A stretch of DNA of 64,000 nt from Changpingibacter yushuensis (lineage in GTDB: Bacteria; Actinomycetota; Actinomycetes; Actinomycetales; Actinomycetaceae), in the NCBI RefSeq assembly GCF_014041995.1, contig NZ_CP059492.1, positions 2,108,001-2,172,000 of the forward strand. The letters run 5' to 3'. A program made the translations under genes and the position numbers. Of the stretch, positions 44,224-53,980 are shown piece after piece (positions within the stretch are counted from its first letter, which is position 1; every line of letters begins with the position of its first letter). The notes under the pieces were generated by a model. That model worked only from the letters and a program-made list of their open reading frames with translations. It was not told the DNA's origin and made no database searches.

Positions 44224-44286
44224 CAAAAGCTTTCTCTTTCGTCGTGTGGTGGCAAAGCGAATCTGCTCGCTTCAGTGCTGCTGGCA

Positions 44287-45606
44287 TCAGGCATTGGAGG
44301 AGAGGTCCGTGCGAACGTGCGTACTCCGAACTGCAAAGAAGGCGATTGCCGCAATGGCGGTCACATACCATGCCGGAGCCATTGGTGTACCGAGTGCCTT
44401 GATGAGCACCGTAGCAACCAGAGGAGCTGTGCCACCAAAGATCGCATTGGCGAAGTTGAAACTCACCGCAAAGCCAGACAGGCGAACTTCCGTTGGGAAG
44501 GTTTCAGGCACATAGCTGACCAAATTGCCGTCATTGAGTGCAAGCAGTGCGGCCATTCCAAGTTCCGCAACGAAGATCGCCACCACTGCGCCCGTCCCCA
44601 GTAGAACAAATGCGGGGACCGAGAGAAGGACGAACAGGCCACAACCAAGCAGCATCACGCGCTTACGTCCAAACCGATCGGAGTATGCGCCAGCCAAAAG
44701 CACGAATGCCACATAGGCGATGAGGGTTGTTGTGGTCGCAGCCCCCGAAATAGTGCTGTCGACGTTGAGTTCATCCGTGAGGTAAGTGGGAAGATATGTC
44801 AGGACGATGTAGTAACCCACAGCGTTGAGTACGCACACGCCAAGGGCATTGATCAGGGGACGTGGGTACTTCGTGACCAGTGTCTTCAGCGGCGTTTCCT
44901 CATTGCTATCTTGGCTGTGCTGCAGATCCACAAAGATGGGCGACTCAGTCAGATGCTTGCGAAGCACGAAGGCGGCCAAACCGAGTGGTCCAGCTAGGAG
45001 GAAGGGCACGCGCCATCCCCAGCTGTCCATCGCGCTACTCGAGAGAAGCGAAGATTCAAAGAGCCAGAATGCGGATCCAGCCATGAGTCCGAGAGCCGTG
45101 GAGGCCGGAACAAGTGCCACTGCGAGTCCGCGACGCTTTGGCCCAACCGACTCACTCAGGAATGTTGCTGCTCCGGCGTACTCACCTGCGGCCGAAAAAC
45201 CTTGGACCATACGCAGGACAAGAAGAAGGCCAGGAGCCAAGAGGCCGATCGAGTCGAATCCCGGCAACACACCGATGAGGAAGGACGCACCGGACATGAG
45301 GAGGATTGAGTGCAGCAGCGTTTCCTTTCGTCCATTCTTGTCTCCGAAGTGACCCCAGTAGAACGCACCTATGGGGCGCATGATGAAGGAGATCGCAAAC
45401 ACGGCATAGGTACGGATGAGGGACACGGTATCGTCACCGCTTGGGAAGAAGACTCCCGCTATGACAGTTGCGAAGTACGCGTAGGTTGCGTAGTCGAACC
45501 ATTCAATGAAGTTTCCGAGAAAGGAAGAGGAAGCAAGCTTGATCATTCCTGCGCGGCGGTCGGGATCGACCGCACTGTCTTGTGGTCTGGTCATGGTATC
45601 GGTCAT
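44287..45606 (-). CDS. MFS transporter, metabolite:H+ symporter (MHS) type
   Basis: 439 aa with 12 membrane helices. The MHS marks are present: WFDYATYAYFATVIAGVFFP in helix 1, SFIMRPIGAFYWGHFGDKNGRKETL between helices 2 and 3, and the SESVGPKRRGLAVAL loop. Family members such as ProP, ShiA and KgtP import organic acids or betaines with protons. As first gene of the operon with creatininase and deaminase, it probably imports creatinine or a related cyclic amide. ATG 45606 follows AAGGAA at 8 nt. The substrate is inferred from context. Confidence 0.87.
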   Translation of the reverse strand: MTDTMTRPQDSAVDPDRRAGMIKLASSSFLGNFIEWFDYATYAYFATVIAGVFFPSGDDTVSLIRTYAVFAISFIMRPIGAFYWGHFGDKNGRKETLLHSILLMSGASFLIGVLPGFDSIGLLAPGLLLVLRMVQGFSAAGEYAGAATFLSESVGPKRRGLAVALVPASTALGLMAGSAFWLFESSLLSSSAMDSWGWRVPFLLAGPLGLAAFVLRKHLTESPIFVDLQHSQDSNEETPLKTLVTKYPRPLINALGVCVLNAVGYYIVLTYLPTYLTDELNVDSTISGAATTTTLIAYVAFVLLAGAYSDRFGRKRVMLLGCGLFVLLSVPAFVLLGTGAVVAIFVAELGMAALLALNDGNLVSYVPETFPTEVRLSGFAVSFNFANAIFGGTAPLVATVLIKALGTPMAPAWYVTAIAAIAFFAVRSTHVRTDLSSNA

Positions 45607-45633
45607 TTCAGCGTTCCTTCACCATCGTCATTA

Positions 45634-45652
45634 TGTTGCATGATGCGCAACA
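45634..45652. promoter_or_regulatory. inverted repeat upstream of transporter operon
   Basis: TGTTGC (45634-45639) mirrors GCAACA (45647-45652) across 7 nt, followed by another TGTTGC (45654-45659). It lies 28-53 bp before the transporter start, where an IclR regulator could bind. Apart from this, the 365 bp to 45971 show only the glgE promoter and no gene. Confidence 0.5.
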
Positions 45653-45959
45653 GTGTTGCGCTATGAAGAACGATAAGGAGTTCGCATTTCCGGTCGGTTA
45701 CGACGCCGATACAGTGCCATTACAGATGTTTCACCCGGGAACCCACGCAGAGACCCACACAGGCAGGCAGGCATGGCAAAGCACGTGCACCACTTCTCTT
45801 CACGCCGCGTCGAAAGCCGATAATGAGTTCCGATGCCCTAAGCAGAATGCACCGCCACACCACCGGCCAGCTGAACCCCCTCTCCAAACCTCGGCACTCT
45901 CAGTTCCGTAACCCGATGGACGCGCGAACTTGAGCGCTGCATCACGGGCCAAAACCACT

Positions 45960-45965
45960 TAGGCT
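45960..45965 (+). promoter_or_regulatory. -10 box for leaderless glgE operon
   Basis: TAGGCT is followed by 6 nt and then the GTG start of glgE at 45972. No ribosome site is present, so transcription likely starts at the GTG. Confidence 0.5.
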
Positions 45966-45971
45966 GAGAGT

Positions 45972-48080
45972 GTGAGCACATACGAATCTCTCCGCAAGGA
46001 CCCCTCGGACTCCAGTCAGACGGATGGGGCGTCGGCAACACGTGCGCAAACAGCGTCAGAACCTGCGCTATTTGACCGCACGTTTGTGCCCGCCATCGGG
46101 CGCATTCCGATCATGGACGTAACGCCGTGTATCGAGAACGGTCGGCTGGCAGCCAAGGGTAGCGAACACGAGTCGTTTCCCGTGCGGGCAACGGTGTTCC
46201 GCGAGGGCCACGACCTATTCGGCGCGGAAGCCGTGCTTGTTGACCCCTCAGGAGTTGAGGTTCAGCGTTCACCGATGGTCAACACGAAGCCTGGTTTGAA
46301 TAGATATGAAGGCTGGTTGACGCCCAGTTATCCTGGCGCATGGGGTTTCTTCGTCAGGGCGTGGTCAGATCCGTATGCCACATGGGAGCACAATGCACGG
46401 ATCAAGGTGGCTGCAGCATCCGACATCGATCTGGTGTTCCTCGAAGCTGAAGTGCTCTTCCGCCGCGCCCTCGAGGCGATTCCCGAAGGGACGCCCCACG
46501 CAGTCACCCTAATCTCAGTGCTCTCCGAGGTGGCAAACTCACGCCAGCCCGCTCCTGTTCGGCTTGCAGCGGCTTGTTCGCCTCAAGTTGAAGAGGCGAT
46601 GGCGGCGCATCCAGTACGCGACTTCGTTACCACATCTCATGTTCTTCCGATTAACGTGGATCGCGAGCGCGCCTTAGCAGGGGCTTGGTACGAGTTCTTC
46701 CCGCGTTCGGCTGGTGCGTATAGGAACGACGACGGCACGTGGGTCTCTGGCACATTGCGCACAGCAACACAGGAACTTGACCGCATCGCACGTATGGGAT
46801 TCGATGTCGCATACCTGACACCGATCCATCCCATTGGTACCACCAACCGCAAGGGACGCAACAACACGCTCATCGCGGCGCAGGGTGATCCAGGTTCGCC
46901 CTACGCCATTGGTTCTGCAGCCGGTGGTCATGATGCCATCGAACCCACACTCGGAACCTTTGAGGATTTCGATGCCCTCGTGGATCACGCACACGAGTTG
47001 GGCATGGAGGTGGCTCTTGATTTTGCCTTGCAATGCTCGCCGGACCACCCCTGGCTGAAGGAACATCCGGAATGGTTCACCACCCGGGCTGACGGTACGA
47101 TCGCATTCGCTGAGAATCCACCCAAAAAGTACCAAGATATTTATCCACTCAATTTCGATAACGATCCCGAAGGGATCTACCGGGAGATCTATCGAATCCT
47201 CGAGCTGTGGGTATCACATGGCGTCACAATCTTCAGGGTGGATAATCCTCATACGAAGCCGGTGGCTTTCTGGGAACGCATCCTCGCCCAGTTCCGGATA
47301 GAGCATCCTGAGATTCTGTTTCTCGCTGAAGCGTTCACCGCTCCCCCGATGCTGCACGGCTTGGGCGCTGCCGGATTCCATCAGTCCTACTGCTACTTCC
47401 CATGGCGAAATGAGAAGGAAGAACTTGAGGATTACCTCCTCGAACTCGGTCACGAATCAGATCACCTCGTTCGCCCTGCATTCTGGCCCACGACTCATGA
47501 CATTCTCACGCCTTACATGCAGCGAGGCCCTCGGCCGTTCGCAATTCGCGCAGTACTCGCCGCCACAGGATCTCCAACCTATGGCATCTACTCTGGATAC
47601 GAGTTTGCTGAGGACGTGCCTCGCCCGGGATTCGAAGAACAGATCGACAACGAGAAGTATGAGTTCAAGCCGCGCGATTGGGCAGCCGCGGAGAGTCTGG
47701 GTATTTCTCATCTTCTGGGTACGCTCAACAGCATCCGGCATCGCCACACGGCGCTTTCACGGCTGCGGGGAATCGTCATCAACAAGACCTCTGATCCGAA
47801 CATCATCTGCTACACGCGTTTCGCGCGCCCAGAAGAGTGCCCTGACGGGCAATTCGACGCCATCATCACGGCCGTCAATCTGGATCCTGAATCCCCGCAC
47901 GCTGCTCAGATTGAGCTGGATCTAGGCCCCTTTGGTCTCACAGCAGATGGGAGTGAAGCCCCCATCATCGAAGTGACGGATGAGCTTTCCGGAAACGTGT
48001 TCCAGTGGAACGACCACCCGTTTGTAATTCTTGATCCGAGCTGGCAGTTTGCTCACGTACTCAGCATTAGGAACCTGTAG
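45972..48080 (+). CDS. glgE: alpha-1,4-glucan:maltose-1-phosphate maltosyltransferase
   Basis: 702 aa. It adds maltose from maltose-1-phosphate to alpha-1,4-glucan. The N-terminal part (RIPIMDVTPCIENGRLAAKGSEHESFPVRATVFREGHD) is typical; the GH13 barrel shows DRIARMGFDVAYLTPIHPIGTTNRKGRNN, ALDFALQCSPDHPWLKEHPEWF, HGVTIFRVDNPHTKP with the nucleophile Asp, FLAEAFTAPPMLHGLG with the Glu and the diagnostic FHQSYCYFPWR. The start is a leaderless GTG. Its stop shares one base with the treS start. First gene of the glgE-treS-mak-glgB operon, the alpha-glucan pathway from trehalose. Confidence 0.95.
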   Translation: MSTYESLRKDPSDSSQTDGASATRAQTASEPALFDRTFVPAIGRIPIMDVTPCIENGRLAAKGSEHESFPVRATVFREGHDLFGAEAVLVDPSGVEVQRSPMVNTKPGLNRYEGWLTPSYPGAWGFFVRAWSDPYATWEHNARIKVAAASDIDLVFLEAEVLFRRALEAIPEGTPHAVTLISVLSEVANSRQPAPVRLAAACSPQVEEAMAAHPVRDFVTTSHVLPINVDRERALAGAWYEFFPRSAGAYRNDDGTWVSGTLRTATQELDRIARMGFDVAYLTPIHPIGTTNRKGRNNTLIAAQGDPGSPYAIGSAAGGHDAIEPTLGTFEDFDALVDHAHELGMEVALDFALQCSPDHPWLKEHPEWFTTRADGTIAFAENPPKKYQDIYPLNFDNDPEGIYREIYRILELWVSHGVTIFRVDNPHTKPVAFWERILAQFRIEHPEILFLAEAFTAPPMLHGLGAAGFHQSYCYFPWRNEKEELEDYLLELGHESDHLVRPAFWPTTHDILTPYMQRGPRPFAIRAVLAATGSPTYGIYSGYEFAEDVPRPGFEEQIDNEKYEFKPRDWAAAESLGISHLLGTLNSIRHRHTALSRLRGIVINKTSDPNIICYTRFARPEECPDGQFDAIITAVNLDPESPHAAQIELDLGPFGLTADGSEAPIIEVTDELSGNVFQWNDHPFVILDPSWQFAHVLSIRNL

Positions 48081-49780
48081 TGCCCACATCCCTCTCACCA
48101 GATCCCGAATGGTTCCGCCACGCCGTCTTCTATGAAGTGTTGCTCCGTGCCTTTGGAGACTCCGATGGCAGTGGGTCCGGCGATATTCAAGGCCTGATCA
48201 AGCATCTCGATTACCTCGAATGGCTCGGAATTGACTGCCTTTGGCTTCCGCCTTTCTACCCTTCGCCTATGCGCGATGGCGGCTACGACATCTCAGATTT
48301 CAGCTCGGTTCATCCCCAGTACGGATCGATGGACGACTTCAAAGATCTGGTGAGCAAGGCCCATGAACGTGGAATCCGAATCATCATCGACCTCGTCATC
48401 AACCACACATCTGACGAGCACCCATGGTTTCATTCATCCCGATCGAATCCTGACGGACCATACGGCGATTTCTATGTGTGGCGCGACGAGAACACCGGGT
48501 ACCAGGATGCCCGCATTATCTTTATTGACACCGAGGAATCGAACTGGACGTTCGATCCCGTGCGCCGCCAGTACTTCTGGCACAGGTTCTTTTCTCACCA
48601 GCCAGACCTCAACTTTGAGAATCCCAAGGTTCGCGAGGCAATCATCAATGTGGCGCGCGATTGGGGCAAGCTGGGTATAGACGGTTTTCGGCTCGACGCC
48701 GTTCCCTACCTCTTCGAGGAGGAGGGAACTAACTGCGAAAACCTGCCACGCACCCATGAGTTTCTCGCAGAGTTACGCAGTGTCATAGATCGGGAGTTTC
48801 CGGGCACCATTCTGCTGGCTGAAGCCAACCAATGGCCCAATGACGTGGTTCCTTACTTCGGGACGGATGAGGAACCCGAGTGTCACATGTGTTTCCACTT
48901 TCCCGTGATGCCACGGATCTTCTATGCGCTGCGGGACCAACGCGCCACCGCGCTGCGCACGATCCTTCATGACACCCCGCCCGTGCCAGCTGGCGGCCAA
49001 TGGGGAACCTTTCTGCGCAACCATGACGAGCTCACCCTCGAAATGGTCTCAACCGAGGATCGCGCTCGTATGTACTCCTGGTATGCGGAGGATCCGCGGA
49101 TGCGTGCGAATGTTGGGATTCGGCGTCGCTTGGCTCCCCTCCTCGGAAACTCGCGCGCAGAGATCGAACTAGCCCACGCCCTCTTGTTTTCTCTACCCGG
49201 TTCGCCATGTCTGTACTACGGCGACGAGATCGGAATGGGCGACAACATCTGGCTTTCGGATCGCGACGGCGTCCGCACGCCAATGCAATGGAACCCAGAT
49301 AGAAATGCCGGCTTCTCAGTTTCCGATCCTGGCAAGCTGTATTTGCCAGTCATCGGATCGCTCGTATACAACCACGTGGCTGTGAACGTGGAGTCCCAGA
49401 TCAGCCAGCCTGCTTCCCTCCTCCACTGGCTTCACGGAATACTTGACGTACGGCGAAGGCTCCCGGTGCTTGGAGACGGGACCTTCACAATGCTAGAAGT
49501 GGACAACGAGGCCGTACTTGCGTTCATCAGGCGAAACGCGAACTCCACAATGCTCTGCATATTCAACCTCGCAAACACCGCGCGCGCGGGCAGAATCAAG
49601 CTTCAGAAGTTTGTAGGATGGCATGCGGCAGACGTATTCGGTGGCGCCGGGTTTCCAACCGTTTCCAGCGACTATACTGTCACTCTCGGGGCCAGACAGT
49701 TCCTGTGGCTAAGTCTCACTGGACCGGCACATTCTGTTCCGGCTCCGATTGAGGGGATCACCCCAAACCCAGCGCCGTGA
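48080..49780 (+). CDS. treS: maltose alpha-D-glucosyltransferase (trehalose synthase)
   Basis: 566 aa. It interconverts trehalose and maltose, here feeding maltose to the kinase. GH13 motifs: DLVINHTSDEHPWF, GIDGFRLDAVPYLFEEEGTNCENLP with the nucleophile Asp, ILLAEANQWPNDVVPYFG with the Glu and FLRNHDELTLEM with the Asp. The GTG start overlaps the glgE stop by one base, so translation is coupled. It lacks a fused maltokinase domain; the kinase is the next separate gene. In mycobacteria TreS and the kinase form a complex, which may hold here. Confidence 0.95.
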   Translation: MPTSLSPDPEWFRHAVFYEVLLRAFGDSDGSGSGDIQGLIKHLDYLEWLGIDCLWLPPFYPSPMRDGGYDISDFSSVHPQYGSMDDFKDLVSKAHERGIRIIIDLVINHTSDEHPWFHSSRSNPDGPYGDFYVWRDENTGYQDARIIFIDTEESNWTFDPVRRQYFWHRFFSHQPDLNFENPKVREAIINVARDWGKLGIDGFRLDAVPYLFEEEGTNCENLPRTHEFLAELRSVIDREFPGTILLAEANQWPNDVVPYFGTDEEPECHMCFHFPVMPRIFYALRDQRATALRTILHDTPPVPAGGQWGTFLRNHDELTLEMVSTEDRARMYSWYAEDPRMRANVGIRRRLAPLLGNSRAEIELAHALLFSLPGSPCLYYGDEIGMGDNIWLSDRDGVRTPMQWNPDRNAGFSVSDPGKLYLPVIGSLVYNHVAVNVESQISQPASLLHWLHGILDVRRRLPVLGDGTFTMLEVDNEAVLAFIRRNANSTMLCIFNLANTARAGRIKLQKFVGWHAADVFGGAGFPTVSSDYTVTLGARQFLWLSLTGPAHSVPAPIEGITPNPAP

Positions 49781-49844
49781 CTGAGAATGGTCCGGCATCT
49801 GAACCGTGCCAGCCACCCGCTGGCGTAGGAGGAACACAACCGCA

Positions 49845-51164
49845 ATGGAGCCCGACAGTCCGAGCCTACCTGCACCTTCTGACCTAGCCACAGCGATCCA
49901 ACCGTGGGTTGCATCGGCCCGCTGGCACTTTGGCGATACCGCACACGTGAAGCCATACCACGTTGCCATTCTCGACTCAGCACCCAACGCATTCGCCATC
50001 TGGTTTGTTGCCGACGACGGCCTGCGCTACAACATTCCGTTGGTTCTACGTATCCGTGGCTCGTACCGTGCTGAGGCCGCCGCTCCTTCACCTGTGGGGA
50101 CATTCCAGGAATGGGACATCTTCGATGCCACTGATGATCCGGAAGGGCAGCGGCTTATCCTCGAGCGATCAATCGCTCCATCACCGCACAACCCGCTGAT
50201 TGCCCATTCGATCAATACAGTTGGTTCGGTTGTTGCCGCACGGCGCCTCACATCTGAGCAATCCAATACCTCGATCATCTACGATCTGGAGGACGGAAGC
50301 CGCATCATCATCAAGGTGTTCCGGGTATTCACGCCCGGGCACAACCCCGATGTGGAGCTTCAGCAGGCTCTCGGTTCCACGGGCACCGTTCCACGCCAGT
50401 ATGGATCCGCCCAACTGGAGATAGAAGGTGGGGTGGCCGACGTCGTCGTCGTACAGGAATTCTTGACCGGAACCACTGACGCGTGGCAGGTCATCACGCA
50501 AGATCTCAAGGATTGTGACGGAACTCTGGGCGCCCTAGGGCCGCAGATTACTGATCTTGGCAGGCTCACCCGGCGTTTCCACACCGCACTTGCGGAGGCG
50601 TTCCCAACTGTCCATGCCGATGCGCAACACATCACCGCCATCCGTGATTCGTGGGCACAACGGGCGGCAGCGGCCATTGCCGCAGTGCCGGAACTTGGGG
50701 AATTCGAAGGCCAAATTGAGATGGTCTATACGGCAACGGCCCACGTCAACTGGCCTGATCTCCAGCGAATCCACGGTGACTATCACTTGGGTCAAGTACT
50801 CAACGCCGCCGGGCGCGGTTGGTTTGCCCTCGACTTTGAAGGAGAACCATTGCGGCCACTCGCGGAGCGGACGCAGCCAGATCTTGCTCTGCGCGACGTC
50901 GCGGGAATGCTGCGTTCCTTCGACTATGCTGTGGGCTCGGCAGAACTGGATGGCGGAGACCGGGAGGCACTCGCATCGTGGGGCGAGGCAGCTCGCGAAG
51001 CTTTCCTTTTCGGATATGGCACTCTGGATGAGGAAGAGCAGGTACTGCTCGACGCATTGATGCTGGACAAGGCGCTCTACGAGGTTTCCTACGAAGTTGC
51101 GCAACGCCCAACATGGTTGCCAATTCCAGTTGCTGGGGTCAAAAGGATTCTCCACTCCAATTAG
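49845..51164 (+). CDS. mak: maltokinase (Pep2/Mak)
   Basis: 439 aa. It phosphorylates maltose with ATP to maltose-1-phosphate, the GlgE donor. The kinase-like C-terminal lobe has RIHGDYHLGQVLNAAGRGWFALDFEGEPLRPLAERTQPDLALRDVAGMLRSFDYA, with the catalytic HGDYHLGQ and metal-binding DFEGEP motifs. The N-terminal cap (PWVASARWHFGDTAHVKPYHV) is typical. ATG 49845 is chosen because AGGAGG lies 12 nt upstream; GTG 49806 would add 13 residues. 64 bp after treS, before glgB. Confidence 0.93.
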   Translation: MEPDSPSLPAPSDLATAIQPWVASARWHFGDTAHVKPYHVAILDSAPNAFAIWFVADDGLRYNIPLVLRIRGSYRAEAAAPSPVGTFQEWDIFDATDDPEGQRLILERSIAPSPHNPLIAHSINTVGSVVAARRLTSEQSNTSIIYDLEDGSRIIIKVFRVFTPGHNPDVELQQALGSTGTVPRQYGSAQLEIEGGVADVVVVQEFLTGTTDAWQVITQDLKDCDGTLGALGPQITDLGRLTRRFHTALAEAFPTVHADAQHITAIRDSWAQRAAAAIAAVPELGEFEGQIEMVYTATAHVNWPDLQRIHGDYHLGQVLNAAGRGWFALDFEGEPLRPLAERTQPDLALRDVAGMLRSFDYAVGSAELDGGDREALASWGEAAREAFLFGYGTLDEEEQVLLDALMLDKALYEVSYEVAQRPTWLPIPVAGVKRILHSN

Positions 51165-51229
51165 GGAGGGAGCAGCCAAGCTACGGCATTTGCCCAACGA
51201 GTTGGGCTCGATTATGGGAGACTCAAGAC

Positions 51230-53563
51230 ATGAACGCACTGGACTTTGTCACCGTACCCACCCACGTCCTGGACGCCGTCGCTGATGGCTGGTATCACTC
51301 GCCGCATGACATTCTGGGCCCACACCTAGGTGATGAGTCCATAACGGTGCGCACCCTGCGGCGTCTGGCCGACAAGGTCTTCATTGAGACGTCCGAGGGG
51401 CGCACAGAAGCTGTGCATGAGCACCGTGGAATCTGGCGTGCTGTTCTACCAGGAACAGACACCTTCGACTACCGAGTTGTCTCGGTGTACGGCGGCGTTG
51501 AACATCGATCCGACGATCCATATCGATTCCTTCCCACAGTGGGAGAAATGGACATTTACCTGTTCAACGAGGGGCGCCACGAGAAACTGTGGAAGGCGCT
51601 CGGTTCCCACGTGCGATCTTTCCCCAGCAAACTGGGTACCGTGCACGGCACAAGCTTTGCGGTATGGGCACCCCACGCCAAGGCTGTGCGCGTGACAGGC
51701 GAGTTCAATGGGTGGGATGGTTCAGTTCACGCCATGCGTACGCTCGGCGGATCCGGCATCTGGGAGTTGTTCATCCCTGGTGCATCGGAGGGAGCGCGCT
51801 ATAAGTACGAAATCCAGTACTCCGATCTTTCTTGGCATCAAAAGGCAGACCCCATGGCTCGCCGTTCGGAAGAGCCTCCCTCCACAGCGTCAATAGTCTC
51901 GGAGTCCCACTTCGAATGGGAGGACGAAGGTTGGATTGAACACCGTGAGGCTCACGAAGCTACTGCTGGCCCTATGTCCGTCTACGAGATCCATCTGGGT
52001 TCTTGGCGCCCCGGACTAGACTACCGGTCAATTGCCCCCCAGCTCATCGGCCATCTGAAGTATGCGGGATTCACCCACGTCGAGTTCATGCCTCTGGCCG
52101 AACACCCCTACACGCCGTCTTGGGGATACCAAGTCACTGGCTATTATTCGCCGACGGCGAGGTTCGGTACGCCCGACGACCTGCGCTTCCTCATCTCCGA
52201 ACTCCACAAGGCCGGAATCGGCGTGATTATGGATTGGGTCCCTGCTCATTTCCCGAAGGACGAATGGGCATTGGCCAACTTTGATGGCGGCCCTCTGTAT
52301 GAGGACCCAAACCCTCTGCGTGCCGAACATCCCGATTGGGGAACCTTAGTCTTTGATTATGGCCGCCGCGAGGTCCGCAACTTCCTCGTAGCCAACGCAC
52401 TGTACTGGCTCGAAGAGTTTCATGTTGATGGGATTCGTGTGGATGCCGTTGCCTCCATGCTTTACCTCGACTACTCACGCGAATCTGGCCAGTGGCAGCC
52501 GAACGTCTATGGTGGCCGTGAGAACCTCGAAGCAATCTCCTTCCTCCAAGAGGTCAACGCTACGGCCTATCGTGAACACCCCGGAATCGTGATGATTGCG
52601 GAGGAATCCACGTCGTGGCCAGGAGTCACAGGAATGACGGATTCTGGCGGGTTGGGATTCGGTCTCAAGTGGAACATGGGGTGGATGAACGACACCCTTC
52701 GTTACCTTGAGGAGAAGCCGATCAACCGGCGCTGGCACCACGGCGAAATAACGTTCTCACTGGTCTATGCCTTCTCTGAGCACTTCCTGCTTCCCATCTC
52801 CCACGATGAAGTGGTGCACGGCAAGGGCTCGCTCTACACCAAGATGCCTGGCGATGATTGGCAGAAGCTTGCAGGCGTACGAGGCTTCTTGGGGTACCAG
52901 TGGGCTCATCCAGGTAAGAAGCTCCTGTTCATGGGCCAAGAGTTTGCTCAAATTCAGGAATGGAACGAATCGAGGGGGCTAGATTGGTGGCTCACTGATG
53001 TTCCTTCCCATGACGGAGTTCTTTCCATGGTGAAGGCCCTCAATCAGATCTACGCGGCCTCGTCAGCGCTGTGGAGCGACGATTTTACGGGTCACGGTTT
53101 TGAGTGGATCGATGCTTCGGCTGGCGATGCCAATGTCATCTCGTTCATCAGAAAGAGTGCAGACGACAAGGAGAAGGTGGTCGTGGTCTGCAACTTCTCT
53201 GGCGTACCTCACAACGACTTCCGAGTTGGCCTTCCTGAAGGCGGCCGCTGGAATGAGATCTTCAATTCCGATGCGCTTGAATATGGCGGCTCGGGAGTCG
53301 GGAACCTCGGCGCGGTGCAAGCTGAGAACGTATCGTGGAACGACCGCCCATACTCTGCACTCGTACAACTCCCGCCGTTCGGAGTTGTGTACTTCCGCCC
53401 TGATGAGGAATCACCACGTCGCATCGATACTGCAGCAGAACGCCACCTGCTCTCTCAATCACAGAGGAAGCAGCCCCCGCTTCTGGGTTACGCAGACGCT
53501 GTAGGTGCTAATCAGACGGAGATCCCGAGTTCGTCCGAAGCGGCGGAACAACCCGAGGACTAA
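51230..53563 (+). CDS. glgB: 1,4-alpha-glucan branching enzyme
   Basis: 777 aa. It makes the alpha-1,6 branches of glycogen-like glucan. After a two-part N-terminus with CBM48 (GTSFAVWAPHAKAVRVTGEFNGWDGSVHAMR), the GH13 barrel has DWVPAHFPKDEWAL, HVDGIRVDAVASMLYLDYSR with the nucleophile Asp, MIAEESTSWPGVTGM with the acid/base Glu, and ISHDEVVHGKGSL. The C-terminal 50 residues after the beta domain are a low-complexity tail unlike other GlgB ends. ATG 51230 follows GGGAG at 9 nt. Last gene of the operon; a hairpin follows at 53597. Confidence 0.96.
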   Translation: MNALDFVTVPTHVLDAVADGWYHSPHDILGPHLGDESITVRTLRRLADKVFIETSEGRTEAVHEHRGIWRAVLPGTDTFDYRVVSVYGGVEHRSDDPYRFLPTVGEMDIYLFNEGRHEKLWKALGSHVRSFPSKLGTVHGTSFAVWAPHAKAVRVTGEFNGWDGSVHAMRTLGGSGIWELFIPGASEGARYKYEIQYSDLSWHQKADPMARRSEEPPSTASIVSESHFEWEDEGWIEHREAHEATAGPMSVYEIHLGSWRPGLDYRSIAPQLIGHLKYAGFTHVEFMPLAEHPYTPSWGYQVTGYYSPTARFGTPDDLRFLISELHKAGIGVIMDWVPAHFPKDEWALANFDGGPLYEDPNPLRAEHPDWGTLVFDYGRREVRNFLVANALYWLEEFHVDGIRVDAVASMLYLDYSRESGQWQPNVYGGRENLEAISFLQEVNATAYREHPGIVMIAEESTSWPGVTGMTDSGGLGFGLKWNMGWMNDTLRYLEEKPINRRWHHGEITFSLVYAFSEHFLLPISHDEVVHGKGSLYTKMPGDDWQKLAGVRGFLGYQWAHPGKKLLFMGQEFAQIQEWNESRGLDWWLTDVPSHDGVLSMVKALNQIYAASSALWSDDFTGHGFEWIDASAGDANVISFIRKSADDKEKVVVVCNFSGVPHNDFRVGLPEGGRWNEIFNSDALEYGGSGVGNLGAVQAENVSWNDRPYSALVQLPPFGVVYFRPDEESPRRIDTAAERHLLSQSQRKQPPLLGYADAVGANQTEIPSSSEAAEQPED

Positions 53564-53596
53564 GTTAGAGCCTCCACGAGGCGTATTGCGATATTA

Positions 53597-53647
53597 GGAT
53601 CAGCGGATTCTGCGAACTACGCGGAGTCCGCTGATCCGCATGTGCAC
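53597..53647 (+). terminator. hairpin after glgB
   Basis: GGATCAGCGGA (53597-53607) pairs perfectly with 53637-53647, and a weaker inner CTGCG/CGCGG stem lies between. It is 34 bp past the glgB stop. No T-run follows on the plus strand. Confidence 0.6.
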
Positions 53648-53831
53648 CAACATGTTGCCGTATGAGCCGAATATCGCAGCTCTCAGCAGGATTGAGTTTT
53701 CGAATGCCCAACCCCCTATCACAGAATTGGCCGCTGAAAACACTTTCAACTGTTTCATACTGTAAAGAGCACTATCTGCGCCAGTTTCTGCGCCTGATTC
53801 CCCGATAATCGTGGCAAGTCCAGTTCCTTTC

Positions 53832-53873
53832 GTGTAACATCTTGCAAGAGGCGGATGGTGTCCGGCGTTACAC
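53832..53873. promoter_or_regulatory. palindromes upstream of the LacI gene
   Basis: TCTTGCAAGA (53840-53849) is a perfect 10-bp palindrome, and GTGTAAC (53832-53838) mirrors GTTACAC (53867-53873) around it. They lie 110-150 bp before the lacI-type gene. The 417 bp between glgB and that gene hold no gene I can support. Confidence 0.4.
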
Positions 53874-53980
53874 TTGCCAATTCCACAGGAGCTATTGGCA
53901 CGCAGTTGGGCTCTTATGGCGGCCCATCCACCCATAGACAGCTGAGTCCCCAATGATGGGGCATAGATTCTGGAGTTCAC

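Noticed and set aside
45582-45911. Open frame over the transporter/glgE divergent region
   Set aside because: No ribosome site or protein-like composition; the region contains the inverted repeat and the glgE promoter.
53600-53980. 126-codon open frame on the minus strand between glgB and the LacI gene
   Set aside because: The translation is low in structure, has no ribosome site and covers the glgB terminator and the LacI promoter region.
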